A stretch of DNA of 64,000 nucleotides. It comes from Prevotella melaninogenica (GTDB lineage: Bacteria; Bacteroidota; Bacteroidia; Bacteroidales; Bacteroidaceae). The notes under the pieces are model-generated. The model worked only from the letters and a program-made list of their open reading frames with translations, was not told the origin of the DNA and did no database searches. Position 1 is the first letter of the stretch. Every line of letters begins with the position of its first letter. Below, piece after piece: positions 54,366 through 63,219 of this stretch. The position numbers were made by a program, and so were the translations under genes. The stretch spans positions 186,001 to 250,000 of the forward strand of contig NZ_CP054011.1 in the NCBI RefSeq assembly GCF_013267595.1, read 5' to 3'.

Positions 54366-54452
54366 TTTTCTATTAATTAAATATTGTTTGTCGTTCCAAC
54401 GTAACGTAATCCATGACTCTTCCACGATCAGCGGTTACGCCGAAAAGCGGTG

Positions 54453-54482
54453 CAAAGTTACTACTTTTCAATGAAATAACAA
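54453..54482 (-). promoter_or_regulatory. rplS promoter
   Basis: Minus strand TTG (54480-54482), 19 bp, TAACTTTG (54453-54460). The leader is about 80 bases. Confidence 0.75.
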
Positions 54483-54498
54483 AGTAATTGTTAGCTTT

Positions 54499-55233
54499 TT
54501 AATGCTTATTTGTTGCAAGCACCTTGGCTATTTCTTTCTTAGCCTTTGCCATTTGCTTTTGGAAAGCATCAGATGATTGTACGGCAGCAAAGCCTACACT
54601 TGCGCAAAGACGGCCTGCATCGACATCGCTCTGATAGTGATAACCACAGATTACACGGCTCTGACCATACTCGTAAGCGTGCTTCATAATCTCGTTACCA
54701 CGTGATGGATTCAACTCTGTCAGTGTCAATCCGAAGATCCAACCACGACAGGTATGACCTGAAGGATAAGAGCCATTGTTAATCAACTCTGCCTCAAACT
54801 GTGGTTGAAGTGTATGCTCATGGAACTGTGCAAACGGACGTTTACGCATATATTTCGCTTTAGCACGGTCAACAGCGTGGTTGCCATCAATACCTATCAT
54901 GCACATGAGTTTGTAGGTCTCTGGTGTCTTCTCTGGTGTGATAAGCAAACCAAAAGATGGAGCAAAGCCTACGAGAACAGAATCAACATCGAAGTTGGCA
55001 TCGAACTTTGCTTGTGCAGCACGTTCTTTGTCCTCTCTCATCTTTCGGCCCCACCAATACTGACGGAAGTCATAATCAAATTGATAAGATGCTGTGTCAG
55101 GTGGAGCTGGGAGGTAGATACCTGCATCTGGCATAGCTGCTTCTGGTATGAACGACTGTTTTTTGTAATCCTGCGCATTGACAGTCATGCCTACGAACAG
55201 CATAACCATGCTAACAAACAAACTCTTTTTCAT
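54499..55233 (-). CDS. Class A acid phosphatase (PAP2 superfamily)
   Basis: A 244-residue secreted phosphatase with a signal peptide (about 1-20, VNAQ). The PAP2 triad of motifs is complete: KYMRKRPF (K...RP), GSYPSGHT (PSGH) and SRVICGYHYQSD (SRxxxxxHxxxD), spaced as in class A non-specific acid phosphatases such as PhoN. It should hydrolyse organic phosphomonoesters in the periplasm, using the second His as nucleophile. It has its own promoter at 55272-55301. Confidence 0.92.
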   Translation of the reverse strand: MKKSLFVSMVMLFVGMTVNAQDYKKQSFIPEAAMPDAGIYLPAPPDTASYQFDYDFRQYWWGRKMREDKERAAQAKFDANFDVDSVLVGFAPSFGLLITPEKTPETYKLMCMIGIDGNHAVDRAKAKYMRKRPFAQFHEHTLQPQFEAELINNGSYPSGHTCRGWIFGLTLTELNPSRGNEIMKHAYEYGQSRVICGYHYQSDVDAGRLCASVGFAAVQSSDAFQKQMAKAKKEIAKVLATNKH

Positions 55234-55271
55234 AATAATAAATGTTTTGTTGAATTGATTGATATGTATTG

Positions 55272-55301
55272 CAAAAGTAAGTAATTATGCGTTTCTGTCA
55301 A
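55272..55301 (-). promoter_or_regulatory. Promoter of the acid phosphatase
   Basis: Minus strand TTG (55299-55301), 19 bp, TACTTTTG (55272-55279). Confidence 0.7.
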
Positions 55302-55762
55302 AGGTTTAATGGCTTTTTAATAGTTGCATTCTGCGTTAGTGCCGTTTTAGTAGGGTTGCAACTATTGCTTTTCTGAGGTGTAAAGGGCTGATAGTGTGTC
55401 TCTCATGTGGTAATGAAGGGTTATCTATACGTTGGTAGTAGATAAGGTGTGAAGCGATAAATAAGGCTTTTGAGAAGTAAGAGAATGGTTCTTCCGTTAA
55501 ATGTGTGGACACTTTTCGTATTGCGTAAACGGAAGAATCGAAGTTACTCATTAAACAAAAACATGGCTAAAACAGTCATCTATCTGTTCTATTATCATTC
55601 TCTGATATTGAAAACTATTTCATTTAAGACTTTGAAAATCAGTAGACAAGATTTTGAAAAATCATTACATAATTTCGGATAAAACATCTATAAAGGACGG
55701 CAAAAACATATATAAAAAGCAGGTTTGCAACCAACAGGAAATCAATTAGTTATAAAACGGAA

Positions 55763-57225
55763 TATTGGTGTCCGATAAAACTTTTTTTGCGTTCATATCT
55801 TTTTAATTCAGAATAATAAAAAAAACGGGCTGATTGTTTTGCACATTCAGCCCTTCTTATTTCCTTTGTAGTTGTCAAAATAAAACAATGAAATAAGATG
55901 AACAAAAGTACACATTTTATCGGACAGCCACTATATGTTCAACTGTTAAACTATTTTAATCGTGATAAAATTCTCTCTCTGAGCCAAGCTCAGGGAGGTG
56001 AACACTATATAAAGAAGTTTGATGCATGGCATCATCTTGTCGTCATGCTTTATGCAGTAATGATGCGTTTAGACTCTCTGCGTGAGATAAAGGCCTCTCT
56101 CTTTGCTAATGTTAATCGCTTTAATCATCTTGGTTTAAAGCATTTTCCTTGTCGAAGTACCTTGTCAGATGCAAACAAACGCCGAGATTCCGAGATATTC
56201 GGTTCGATCTATATGAACTTATATGAGAAATATCGCCATGAACTTTACTCGGACAGCCGAAATTGTGGACAGCCCAAATGGCTGAAGAATCTAAAGATAA
56301 TAGATTCTACGACAATCAGTCTGTTTTCTAACCTGGTCTTTAAAGGAGTAGGACGTAATCCCAAAACTGGTAAGAAGAAGGGTGGAATAAAAGTACATAC
56401 AGAGATATTTGCCAATGAGAATGTTCCAAGCGATATCAAGTTCACATCTGCAGCTAGTCATGATCAATTTGCACTTATCCCAGAACGATACGCCAATGAG
56501 GAACTGATTGCTTTTGACAGAGCCTATATAAACTATGAAAAGTTCTCTGAACTGACTCAAAGAGGCGTTATATATGTAACTAAGATGAAAAATAATCTTA
56601 GCTTTGAAAGGATTGCTGATACGGATTACCAGATGACTACAGATTATGGAGTTGTACGCGTAGAAACCATTCTCTTCCATAAGCATACAAAGGAAAAAGA
56701 TATTTACCATAAAGCAAGAAAAATCACATATCAGGATAAGACCAAGAAAGGGAAAATCAGATTCATATCACTGCTGACCAATGATTTTCAGATGTCGGCA
56801 GAAGATATTATAGCTATCTATAAGAGACGATGGCAAATAGAAACCTTATTTAAACAAATAAAACAGAATTTCCCGCTAAGATACTTCTATGGAGAGAGTG
56901 CGAATGCTATAAAAATACAAATATGGATTACGCTTATAGCCAATCTGCTTATAACCCTAGTGAAGAACAAAATAAAGAGACCTTGGAGCTTCTCAGGCTT
57001 GGCAACAATGATAAGAATTTTACTTATGAGTTATGTCGCAATACAAAGTTTCTTTGAGCAGCCACATAGAGACTGGGATAGATTGATTACCCAAGTAAAA
57101 GCCCCACCAGAAGAGTTGTCATTATTCTAGGGGGCTTGGAATTTGAAATTAGAACTAATCATGCCTATTTCAGCAGGATTGAGAGAGGATATTGCAGTAT
57201 ATGGAGGTTTTATCGGACAGCAATA
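55763..57225 (+). mobile_element. IS4-family insertion sequence, copy 2 (1463 bp)
   Basis: Same ends and length as the element at 32666-34128, with a different 9-bp target duplication, AAAACGGAA (55754-55762 and 57226-57234). The target lies inside an R1 repeat. The two elements appear identical by eye, which points to recent transposition. Confidence 0.95.
55898..57130 (+). CDS. IS4-family transposase, copy 2
   Basis: 410 residues, identical to the copy at 32801-34033, with intact Asp136, Asp207, Glu315 and the YREK signature. It starts 135 bases inside the element, as in copy 1. Confidence 0.95.
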   Translation: MNKSTHFIGQPLYVQLLNYFNRDKILSLSQAQGGEHYIKKFDAWHHLVVMLYAVMMRLDSLREIKASLFANVNRFNHLGLKHFPCRSTLSDANKRRDSEIFGSIYMNLYEKYRHELYSDSRNCGQPKWLKNLKIIDSTTISLFSNLVFKGVGRNPKTGKKKGGIKVHTEIFANENVPSDIKFTSAASHDQFALIPERYANEELIAFDRAYINYEKFSELTQRGVIYVTKMKNNLSFERIADTDYQMTTDYGVVRVETILFHKHTKEKDIYHKARKITYQDKTKKGKIRFISLLTNDFQMSAEDIIAIYKRRWQIETLFKQIKQNFPLRYFYGESANAIKIQIWITLIANLLITLVKNKIKRPWSFSGLATMIRILLMSYVAIQSFFEQPHRDWDRLITQVKAPPEELSLF

Positions 57226-57661
57226 AAAACGGAATAAGAAAAGGTGCTTAATTGAACTCCAAAAGGGCGTTAATAAGAGCCTTAAAGGGCACCTTTTGCA
57301 AGTCAATTGGGCGTCTTTTAGAAGCCAAAAGAGCATGTATTCAAAATTATGATGTGAAAAATTATGACAGAATAATAAGTTATTAGCCTAATTAGACCAA
57401 TTAGACAAAATAGCCTAATTAGGCTAATAGGAATAAGTTGTTTGTAGAAGATAAGATAGACATCGCACCTAATTACAATTGTTATGTAGTTTATCCCCCG
57501 TTCTAAAACCATCTAATTGGAGGTAATTTTACCAGTGTTGGGTGATGGTTGTTGGGTGTTGAGTCTTTATAAAACAATCTTATCGGATGAAATCATACCA
57601 TGTATGTGGATTATTCTCATTCCAATAACAATCTACACTTTTAACGGAAGGACTAAAAGAA

Positions 57662-57708
57662 AAGCAGGGAAGTGGTAGAATCCTTGTTCTATTCCGTCTT
57701 CCCTGCTT
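57662..57708 (-). terminator. Terminator of the TonB receptor gene
   Basis: AAGCAGGGAAG and CTTCCCTGCTT are perfect complements; on the minus strand a TTTTCTTTT run follows. It lies 142 bases past the receptor stop. The space 57709-57849 holds nothing else. Confidence 0.65.
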
Positions 57709-57849
57709 ATAGTTTATGATATACTTTGGGCAGCTTCTGTTTTTAGAAGGGTATCTTATATAATTATAAGAGGTAAACTTTATCCAGTTTTACCTTGTTA
57801 TATAATGTCCTTTTAGTACCTGAGAATAAGTATATCGAGTGTTTGAACA

Positions 57850-59985
57850 TTAATACTTGAATACTGCGGTGAGTGTTATCTTGCGTCCATCAGCGTGAGC
57901 ATACTCTGCATTACGTGCCATCATCATAGATGCTGGTGTATAATAAGTGTAGTTCAATAAGTTCGATACAGCTAAACTTAAGTCGCAAACCTTCATCTTT
58001 ACACCTGCAGTAAGGTTTAGTAAGTTGATACGATTTACGATACCTTCACCCTCCTTATATACTCCTGAAGCATTAGGAGTAAATCTGTCACGCTTACCGG
58101 TGTGCATGTATTGCAGTTGGAGATAGGTGTTCTTGACAGGAGCATAGTTGACATACATTGCCAATTTTGCGGCTGGGATGGAAATGTTTGACATATATGT
58201 GTCCCAATTACCAGTAGCTGATTTGAGCTTACCTTCGAACCATGAGAAGTTAGCACCAGCCTTTAAGTTACGGAGAATTTGTGCATCTGCACTCAATTCA
58301 ACGCCATACACCTTCTGTGGAGTACGGTTTACTACCCAGAAACCATTCTCTATCTTGAGGTCACTTCCAAGCTTAGAATAGGTGTAGAAAACAGATCCAT
58401 TCAACTGCAACCAATGGTTAATATCAGAGTAAACACCCACCTCGTAGTTGTTTGTCTTTACTGGTTCTGTTGATATCTTAGAGAGTACATCAGCCTTGGC
58501 AGCACGTAGTGTACGGCCTAAATCAAAGATAGAGAAGCCCTGAGAGTAGGCTACGAAGGGTTGAAATGCGCGATATCTGTTATAGGAAAGACCAACGTTA
58601 AAAGACATATTATTATACTTTAGCTTTCCACCCTTGACCTGAACCTGTGGGTCGGAGAGCTTATTGCGCAATACATCATAGTCTGGTACGTTCACATTAA
58701 TGAAGTCGTAACGTCCTCCAAGTTTGACGTTAAGGTGCTGCCAAAGTGTGGTCTTCACTTGGACAAAGGGTGCATGATTGTTACTTGTTAACCATGGTAC
58801 CCAATATCTACCATCTACCAATGGTTGAGATGTCTTGTTGTAGAGATAGTCATAACCGTATGCTAAATGTGCAAAAGCATTCTCTGAGAATATAAGTCGA
58901 GTGTTAAACTGGGTGCGGAAACCAAACTTACGGTCTTTAACAGCCGACTGTCCACTTGTTTCTTCCCATCTTGGCTGTGCTGGGTTAGCCTTACGGAAGT
59001 CGAAGATAGTATATATTCCCGAACCATAAACAGATGCTTCTAAGTCGGTATGTTTGAATATATCCTTTGATGTAAACTTGAGGTAGGCATTGTGATTGTA
59101 TCTTGTTCCCTCGTCAACAGCCTGTGGGTCCTTGCTGCCAATTATACCAATAGAAGGACTTTGTAGGTACTTTCCACCGAAAGGAATCAATTTTGTATCT
59201 TGCAAACTACGATAGAAATTATACATTAATTCGATTCTGTTCTTTGAAGACAAGGAATAACCGAGATTAACAAGTACGTTTGTTGTATAAGTATCACCGA
59301 GTCCGTAGCGTGGAGAGATAAACTTTCCATCACCATCAATAGCACTACCTGTACGTCCGAAAGCCCCATTTACGAGATAATCAAACTGCCCCACACGACC
59401 ATAAACTTGCTGGTTGATGCGATAACCTTGCCCTTTTCCGTGACGGAAGAAGTTATAAGTTGAACCCGAGAGAGTCGTCTCTCCGGCTACAGCCTTGTTG
59501 GTGGTATTCTTCTTAGTTATGATGTTTATCAATCCTCCGATAGCACCATTACCATAGAGAGCGGTAGAACCTTTTACCACTTCTATATGGTCGATAGCAG
59601 CGATATCGATGGTTCGGATATCACGGTCTGTTGAACGTAAAGGAGTTGATTGAGGTATACCATCAATCAGGATGAGTGCACTTCTTCCACGAAGTGATTG
59701 TGACCGAGAGCTTGTAGTATTACTTGATAGAGCCATACCAGGCGTGAGCATGCCCAAGAGGTGGGTGATGTCAGGAGCCGCCTTGCTCATTTCTGCTATT
59801 TGCTTTTGGTCAATAATCGTAACTGTAGCAGCTGCATTCTGCTTTATTTCAGGCATACGTGTAGTACTGATTGTTACTTCTTCGAGATGTAATGTGGAGT
59901 CTTTAATCTCTTCTGATTGTGCATTACAAGGGATATTTGTAATTGCAAGCATTGCGAGAGATAGATAAATTGTTTCTTTCTTCAT
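57850..59985 (-). CDS. TonB-dependent outer-membrane receptor
   Basis: A 711-residue receptor with a signal peptide (about 1-22), a TonB-box-like LEEVTISTTRMPE, a plug domain with SLRGRSALILIDGIPQ and IEVVKGSTALYGNGAIGGLINIITKKN (about 133-159), and a barrel ending ITLTAVFKY. It resembles siderophore/iron-chelate (FhuA/FepA-like) receptors and lacks the SusC N-terminal extension, so glycan import is unlikely. It is monocistronic with a good promoter at 60021-60051. The ligand is unknown. Confidence 0.9.
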   Translation of the reverse strand: MKKETIYLSLAMLAITNIPCNAQSEEIKDSTLHLEEVTISTTRMPEIKQNAAATVTIIDQKQIAEMSKAAPDITHLLGMLTPGMALSSNTTSSRSQSLRGRSALILIDGIPQSTPLRSTDRDIRTIDIAAIDHIEVVKGSTALYGNGAIGGLINIITKKNTTNKAVAGETTLSGSTYNFFRHGKGQGYRINQQVYGRVGQFDYLVNGAFGRTGSAIDGDGKFISPRYGLGDTYTTNVLVNLGYSLSSKNRIELMYNFYRSLQDTKLIPFGGKYLQSPSIGIIGSKDPQAVDEGTRYNHNAYLKFTSKDIFKHTDLEASVYGSGIYTIFDFRKANPAQPRWEETSGQSAVKDRKFGFRTQFNTRLIFSENAFAHLAYGYDYLYNKTSQPLVDGRYWVPWLTSNNHAPFVQVKTTLWQHLNVKLGGRYDFINVNVPDYDVLRNKLSDPQVQVKGGKLKYNNMSFNVGLSYNRYRAFQPFVAYSQGFSIFDLGRTLRAAKADVLSKISTEPVKTNNYEVGVYSDINHWLQLNGSVFYTYSKLGSDLKIENGFWVVNRTPQKVYGVELSADAQILRNLKAGANFSWFEGKLKSATGNWDTYMSNISIPAAKLAMYVNYAPVKNTYLQLQYMHTGKRDRFTPNASGVYKEGEGIVNRINLLNLTAGVKMKVCDLSLAVSNLLNYTYYTPASMMMARNAEYAHADGRKITLTAVFKY

Positions 59986-60020
59986 ATAAATACAATCCTA
60001 TGAGTGTTAATAAATATCTG

Positions 60021-60051
60021 CAAATGTATTAATATTCTATATAACGTGCAA
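60021..60051 (-). promoter_or_regulatory. Promoter of the TonB receptor
   Basis: Minus strand TTG (60049-60051), 20 bp, TACATTTG (60021-60028), about 35 bases before the start codon. Confidence 0.7.
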
Positions 60052-60160
60052 TACCTAAAATGAGGTATATGTAGTTCTATGCGCTTTATTTTGAACGTAT
60101 TTTTCCATGTGTCAATATATCTTTAGTCTTGTGACAAGCATTTGATTCATTTTTTTTTCT

Positions 60161-60168
60161 TACTTTTG
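60161..60168 (+). promoter_or_regulatory. -7 box before the split 5'-nucleotidase
   Basis: TACTTTTG with a TTG 16 bp upstream (60142-60144). It predicts a leader of about 125 bases, in which nothing specific is recognised. Confidence 0.5.
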
Positions 60169-60301
60169 CATTATCTTTTTGAATATTATCGGCTTGTGAT
60201 GTTATCTATAGATGACAGGATGGGCGATGTTGGAAGTTAATCAAAGTAGGGTTATTTTCTACTCTGATAAATATTTATGAGAATTATAAAAGTTATTATA
60301 T

Positions 60302-61066
60302 ATGAATAATAAAACGGTTTATCTGTCTGGATTAACAGCATTATTAGCGTTGACGGGCTGTGCTTCTCATTATGAGTTAGCAGGCATTCAGCGTACACGT
60401 GTGCTGGTTGATAATCGATATGATGCTACTCCTGATGCAGGGGCTGCAAAGTTTATGGAACCATTTAAGCACAAGGTTGACTCGGTGATGGGACCTGTTG
60501 TGGGAGAGGTTGACCACGACATGGTGGCACACCGCCCAGAGAGCGATCTCTCTAATCTGTTGGCTGACATCATGGTGTGGGCTGCACGCGATTATAATGA
60601 GAAGGTTGACTTTGGTGTTTATAATATGGGTGGTATCCGTGCAGCCCTTTCTAAGGGTAAGATTACCTTTGGTGACGTGTTGGATATTGCACCTTTCGAG
60701 AACAAAATTTGCTTCGTAACACTTTCTGGTGAGAAACTTTTAGAGCTGTTCTCACAGATGGCACATACTGGTGGTGAGGCTGTTAGCCATGGTGTAGAAC
60801 TTGTTTTCACACGCGACCATAAGCTTAAATCTGCTCGTTTGCATGGTAAGGAGATTGATCCAAAGGCAAGTTATCGTATTGCTACGCTCGATTACTTAGC
60901 ACAAGGAAATGATAAGATGGAAGCTTTCAAGTCGGCAACAAGTGTTGTTTCACCACAAGAAAGCAGTAACAACACACGTTTCATCATTATGAACTATTTC
61001 AAGGAGCAGACAGCTCAAGGTAAGGTAGTTAATGCTCACACAGAAGGACGTATCCGCGTGGAATAA
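60302..61066 (+). CDS. 5'-nucleotidase C-terminal domain lipoprotein
   Basis: A 254-residue lipoprotein (lipobox LTGC, Cys20) corresponding to the C-terminal, substrate-binding domain of UshA-type 5'-nucleotidases. Motifs seen: RPESDLSNLLADIMVWAA, DFGVYNMGGIRAAL (Asn-Met-Gly-Gly-Ile-Arg), FGDVLDIAPFENKI and DYLAQGNDKMEAF. It lacks the metallophosphatase domain, which is encoded by the next gene 20 bases downstream. The two products probably assemble into one periplasmic nucleotidase. Confidence 0.88.
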   Translation: MNNKTVYLSGLTALLALTGCASHYELAGIQRTRVLVDNRYDATPDAGAAKFMEPFKHKVDSVMGPVVGEVDHDMVAHRPESDLSNLLADIMVWAARDYNEKVDFGVYNMGGIRAALSKGKITFGDVLDIAPFENKICFVTLSGEKLLELFSQMAHTGGEAVSHGVELVFTRDHKLKSARLHGKEIDPKASYRIATLDYLAQGNDKMEAFKSATSVVSPQESSNNTRFIIMNYFKEQTAQGKVVNAHTEGRIRVE

Positions 61067-61086
61067 TCTTTTAACGACATATAAAT

Positions 61087-61926
61087 ATGAAAAGAAATAT
61101 ATTATTGATTACTTTCTGCTTCCTAACTGCTCTCGCTTTCGGTCAGGATAAGCAGTTAACAATTCTGCATACCAACGATACACATAGTCAGATTTATCCG
61201 CTAAGTCCTAATCTTGCTGATACGATGAAGGCTGATCGTGGTGGTTTTGTGCGTCGTATTGCAATGCTTAAAGAGGAGCGTGCAAAGAACCCTGACTTGC
61301 TACTCTTTGATAGTGGCGACTTCTCGCAAGGCTCGCCTTATTACACAATGTTTAAGGGTGATGTTGAAGTGGGACTGATGAATCAGATGCACTATGACGC
61401 TGCTACGATTGGTAATCATGAATTTGACTTTGGTTTGGATAATATGGTGCGCCTCTTTAAGAAGGCAAACTTCCCAATCGTTTGTGCAAACTATGATTTT
61501 AAAGGAACTGAATTAGCAAAGTTGGTTAAGCCATACATCATTTTGAAGCGTAACGGACTGAAGATTGGTGTCTTTGGTCTTGCTCCTAAGTTGGATGGTC
61601 TTGTGGTGAAAGCTAACTATGGTCCAATTGTTTATAACGACCCTGTCGCTTGTGCACAGAAGGTTATCAACGAATTAAAGGCAAAGAAGTGCGACCTTAT
61701 TATCTGTATTTCTCACCTTGGTTGGAATATAGAAGGTGTCAGTGATGAGGAGGTTATCGCAGGAACTCGTGGACTTGACCTTGTATTAGGTGGTCACTCA
61801 CATACCTATCTTACAAAGTTAGAGTACGTGAAAGACCTTGACGGCAAGATGGTTGGCGACGATCAGAATGGTAAGCATGCTATTTACGTAGGTAAGTTGG
61901 TGCTTGATATGAAGAAGAAAAAGTAA
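61087..61926 (+). CDS. 5'-nucleotidase metallophosphatase domain
   Basis: A 279-residue protein with a signal peptide (about 1-19, AFGQ) and a calcineurin-like phosphatase domain: ILHTNDTHSQIYPL, DSGDFSQGSPYYT, TIGNHEFDFG, ISHLGWN and LGGHSHTYL supply the two-metal site. It ends where UshA would continue into the substrate-binding domain, so it completes the protein encoded just upstream. The gene order (C-terminal domain first) rules out a simple frameshift split. Confidence 0.9.
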   Translation: MKRNILLITFCFLTALAFGQDKQLTILHTNDTHSQIYPLSPNLADTMKADRGGFVRRIAMLKEERAKNPDLLLFDSGDFSQGSPYYTMFKGDVEVGLMNQMHYDAATIGNHEFDFGLDNMVRLFKKANFPIVCANYDFKGTELAKLVKPYIILKRNGLKIGVFGLAPKLDGLVVKANYGPIVYNDPVACAQKVINELKAKKCDLIICISHLGWNIEGVSDEEVIAGTRGLDLVLGGHSHTYLTKLEYVKDLDGKMVGDDQNGKHAIYVGKLVLDMKKKK

Positions 61927-61960
61927 GTCTTTCAATCGATAAGACCTATATATAAATAAT

Positions 61961-62011
61961 GTGGGCTGTATCAGTATGATTGCCAATAGCAATCTTATTG
62001 ATGTAGCCCAC
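61961..62011 (+). terminator. Terminator of the nucleotidase operon
   Basis: GTGGGCTGTATCAGTATGAT and CAATCTTATTGATGTAGCCC pair over 18 of 22 positions, followed by AGTCTTTTA. Confidence 0.65.
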
Positions 62012-62039
62012 AGTCTTTTATACTTTCTAAAACGTTATT

Positions 62040-62470
62040 GAGAGTTAATCATTAAGCGAATACATAGCTAAAACAGTCCACTGTCTATTCTATTATCATC
62101 TTTCAAAGCAGAAAACCTTTTCATCTTAATGTGTTAAAAAAATGTAGATAGGGATTTGAAAAATCATTACATAATTTCGAATAAAACATCTATAAATAAG
62201 GGCAAAAATAGGTATAAAGAGCATGTCTACAACTAACAGGAAATCAGTCAGTTATAAAGTGGTATAAGAAAAGGTGCTTAATTGGACTTCAAAAGGGCGT
62301 TAGTAAGACCTCAAAAGGGCACCTTTTGCAAGTCAATTAGGCGTCTTTAAGAAGCCAAAAGAGCATATATTAGATTTGAGTTGTATGAAAATAGTTTACA
62401 AGTAGTATCTGATAATGGAATAAGTTGTTTGTTGAAGCAGCTATCGTATCTATTTGCATTTTGTTTTATG
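62040..62470 (+). repeat. R1 interspersed repeat, copy 5
   Basis: Same order of blocks as copies 2 and 4; array units begin at 62273, 62295, 62317, 62339 and 62361. Beyond the array similarity runs to GAATAAGTTGTTTGTTGAAG. The remaining space to 62629 shows no gene. Confidence 0.78.
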
Positions 62471-62629
62471 CATGGTATTAATTTGGTGTAATCAATCTCG
62501 TTTGTTTATAAGAACCAATCCCAATAGCAGCAGTTGACGATTATTCAGCTACTATTGGACATTGGTTATGATGTAAAAAGCTATAGTCTAATAGCGTTAT
62601 CGTATTATTAAAGGTGTTTGTGAGCACCT

Positions 62630-62962
62630 TTATCTTATGTAAACCTTCCCAGACTTCTTGTTGTCATTTGCCTTCTTCATCTCATCTTGATGCTTTTGGA
62701 TGATAGGCTTCAGATACTTCTTTGATTTTGTTGTAATCAGAATTACACCGCCAGTACGTGGATAAAACAACTTGTTGAAGTCACTGTTTTTGATAACATT
62801 CATACTAATGATGTCTTTTTGGTCAAGGTTATCGATGTTCTGTACCTCAACTCCATCTACAAGATATACTGGTATGTTCAGGCTATCTTGCTTCTCTTTA
62901 GTTTGTGCACTTATGTTCAGACTTGCTATGAGTGCAACGATTAGGATAATAGACTTTCTCAT
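62630..62962 (-). CDS. Secreted mini TonB-plug-like protein
   Basis: A 110-residue protein with a signal peptide (about 1-19, ISAQ). The rest reads like a fragment of a TonB-receptor plug: IPVYLVDGVEVQNIDNLDQK, then DIISMNVIKNSD and YPRTGGVILITTKSKK, ending in a basic tail. No barrel follows. Such stand-alone plug-like proteins exist in Bacteroidota. It may be a genuine small periplasmic protein rather than a remnant, since it has a complete signal peptide and a clean stop. Confidence 0.68.
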   Translation of the reverse strand: MRKSIILIVALIASLNISAQTKEKQDSLNIPVYLVDGVEVQNIDNLDQKDIISMNVIKNSDFNKLFYPRTGGVILITTKSKKYLKPIIQKHQDEMKKANDNKKSGKVYIR

Positions 62963-63022
62963 AATTTCTTTAGTTTATGAACTTTAGATTCTTATTTAGT
63001 AAATGAATAATTTTATAAATCT

Positions 63023-63145
63023 AATCTATGCAATTTTGAAGTAGCACTCCAAAAATACATAAAAAAGAGCGTACGTACAAGGGAAAAGTGTGTTTTAAAA
63101 AAAATCTATGCAATTTTGGAGTGTAACTTCAATATTGCATAGATT
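63023..63145. repeat. Two related hairpins between porT and the plug-like gene
   Basis: AATCTATGCAATTTTGAAGT at 63023 and AATCTATGCAATTTTGGAGT at 63103 are near-identical. The second pairs with ACTTCAATATTGCATAGATT (63126-63145) at 18 of 20 positions over a 3-base loop; the first pairs less well with the ACTCCAAAAATACATA that follows it. Confidence 0.75.
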
Positions 63146-63219
63146 CTGTTTGCTTTCGATAAGTCTTTCTTCGTTATTAATCTTTTATGCCATGTCTATT
63201 TGCTTGACAAATAAAGGAT

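Larger units (their letters stand above)
55490..57655 (+). repeat. R1 interspersed repeat, copy 4, split by the IS element
   Basis: The left part (55490-55762) opens with GGTTCTTCCGTTAAATGTG; the right part (57226 onward) contains the 22-bp array (57243, 57265, 57287, 57309, 57331), the 9-bp TTAGCCTAA-type repeats, and ends near TTTTAACGGAAGGAC (57637-57651), the complement of the opening. Without the IS it would be about 690 bp. It holds no conserved ORF. Confidence 0.78.
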
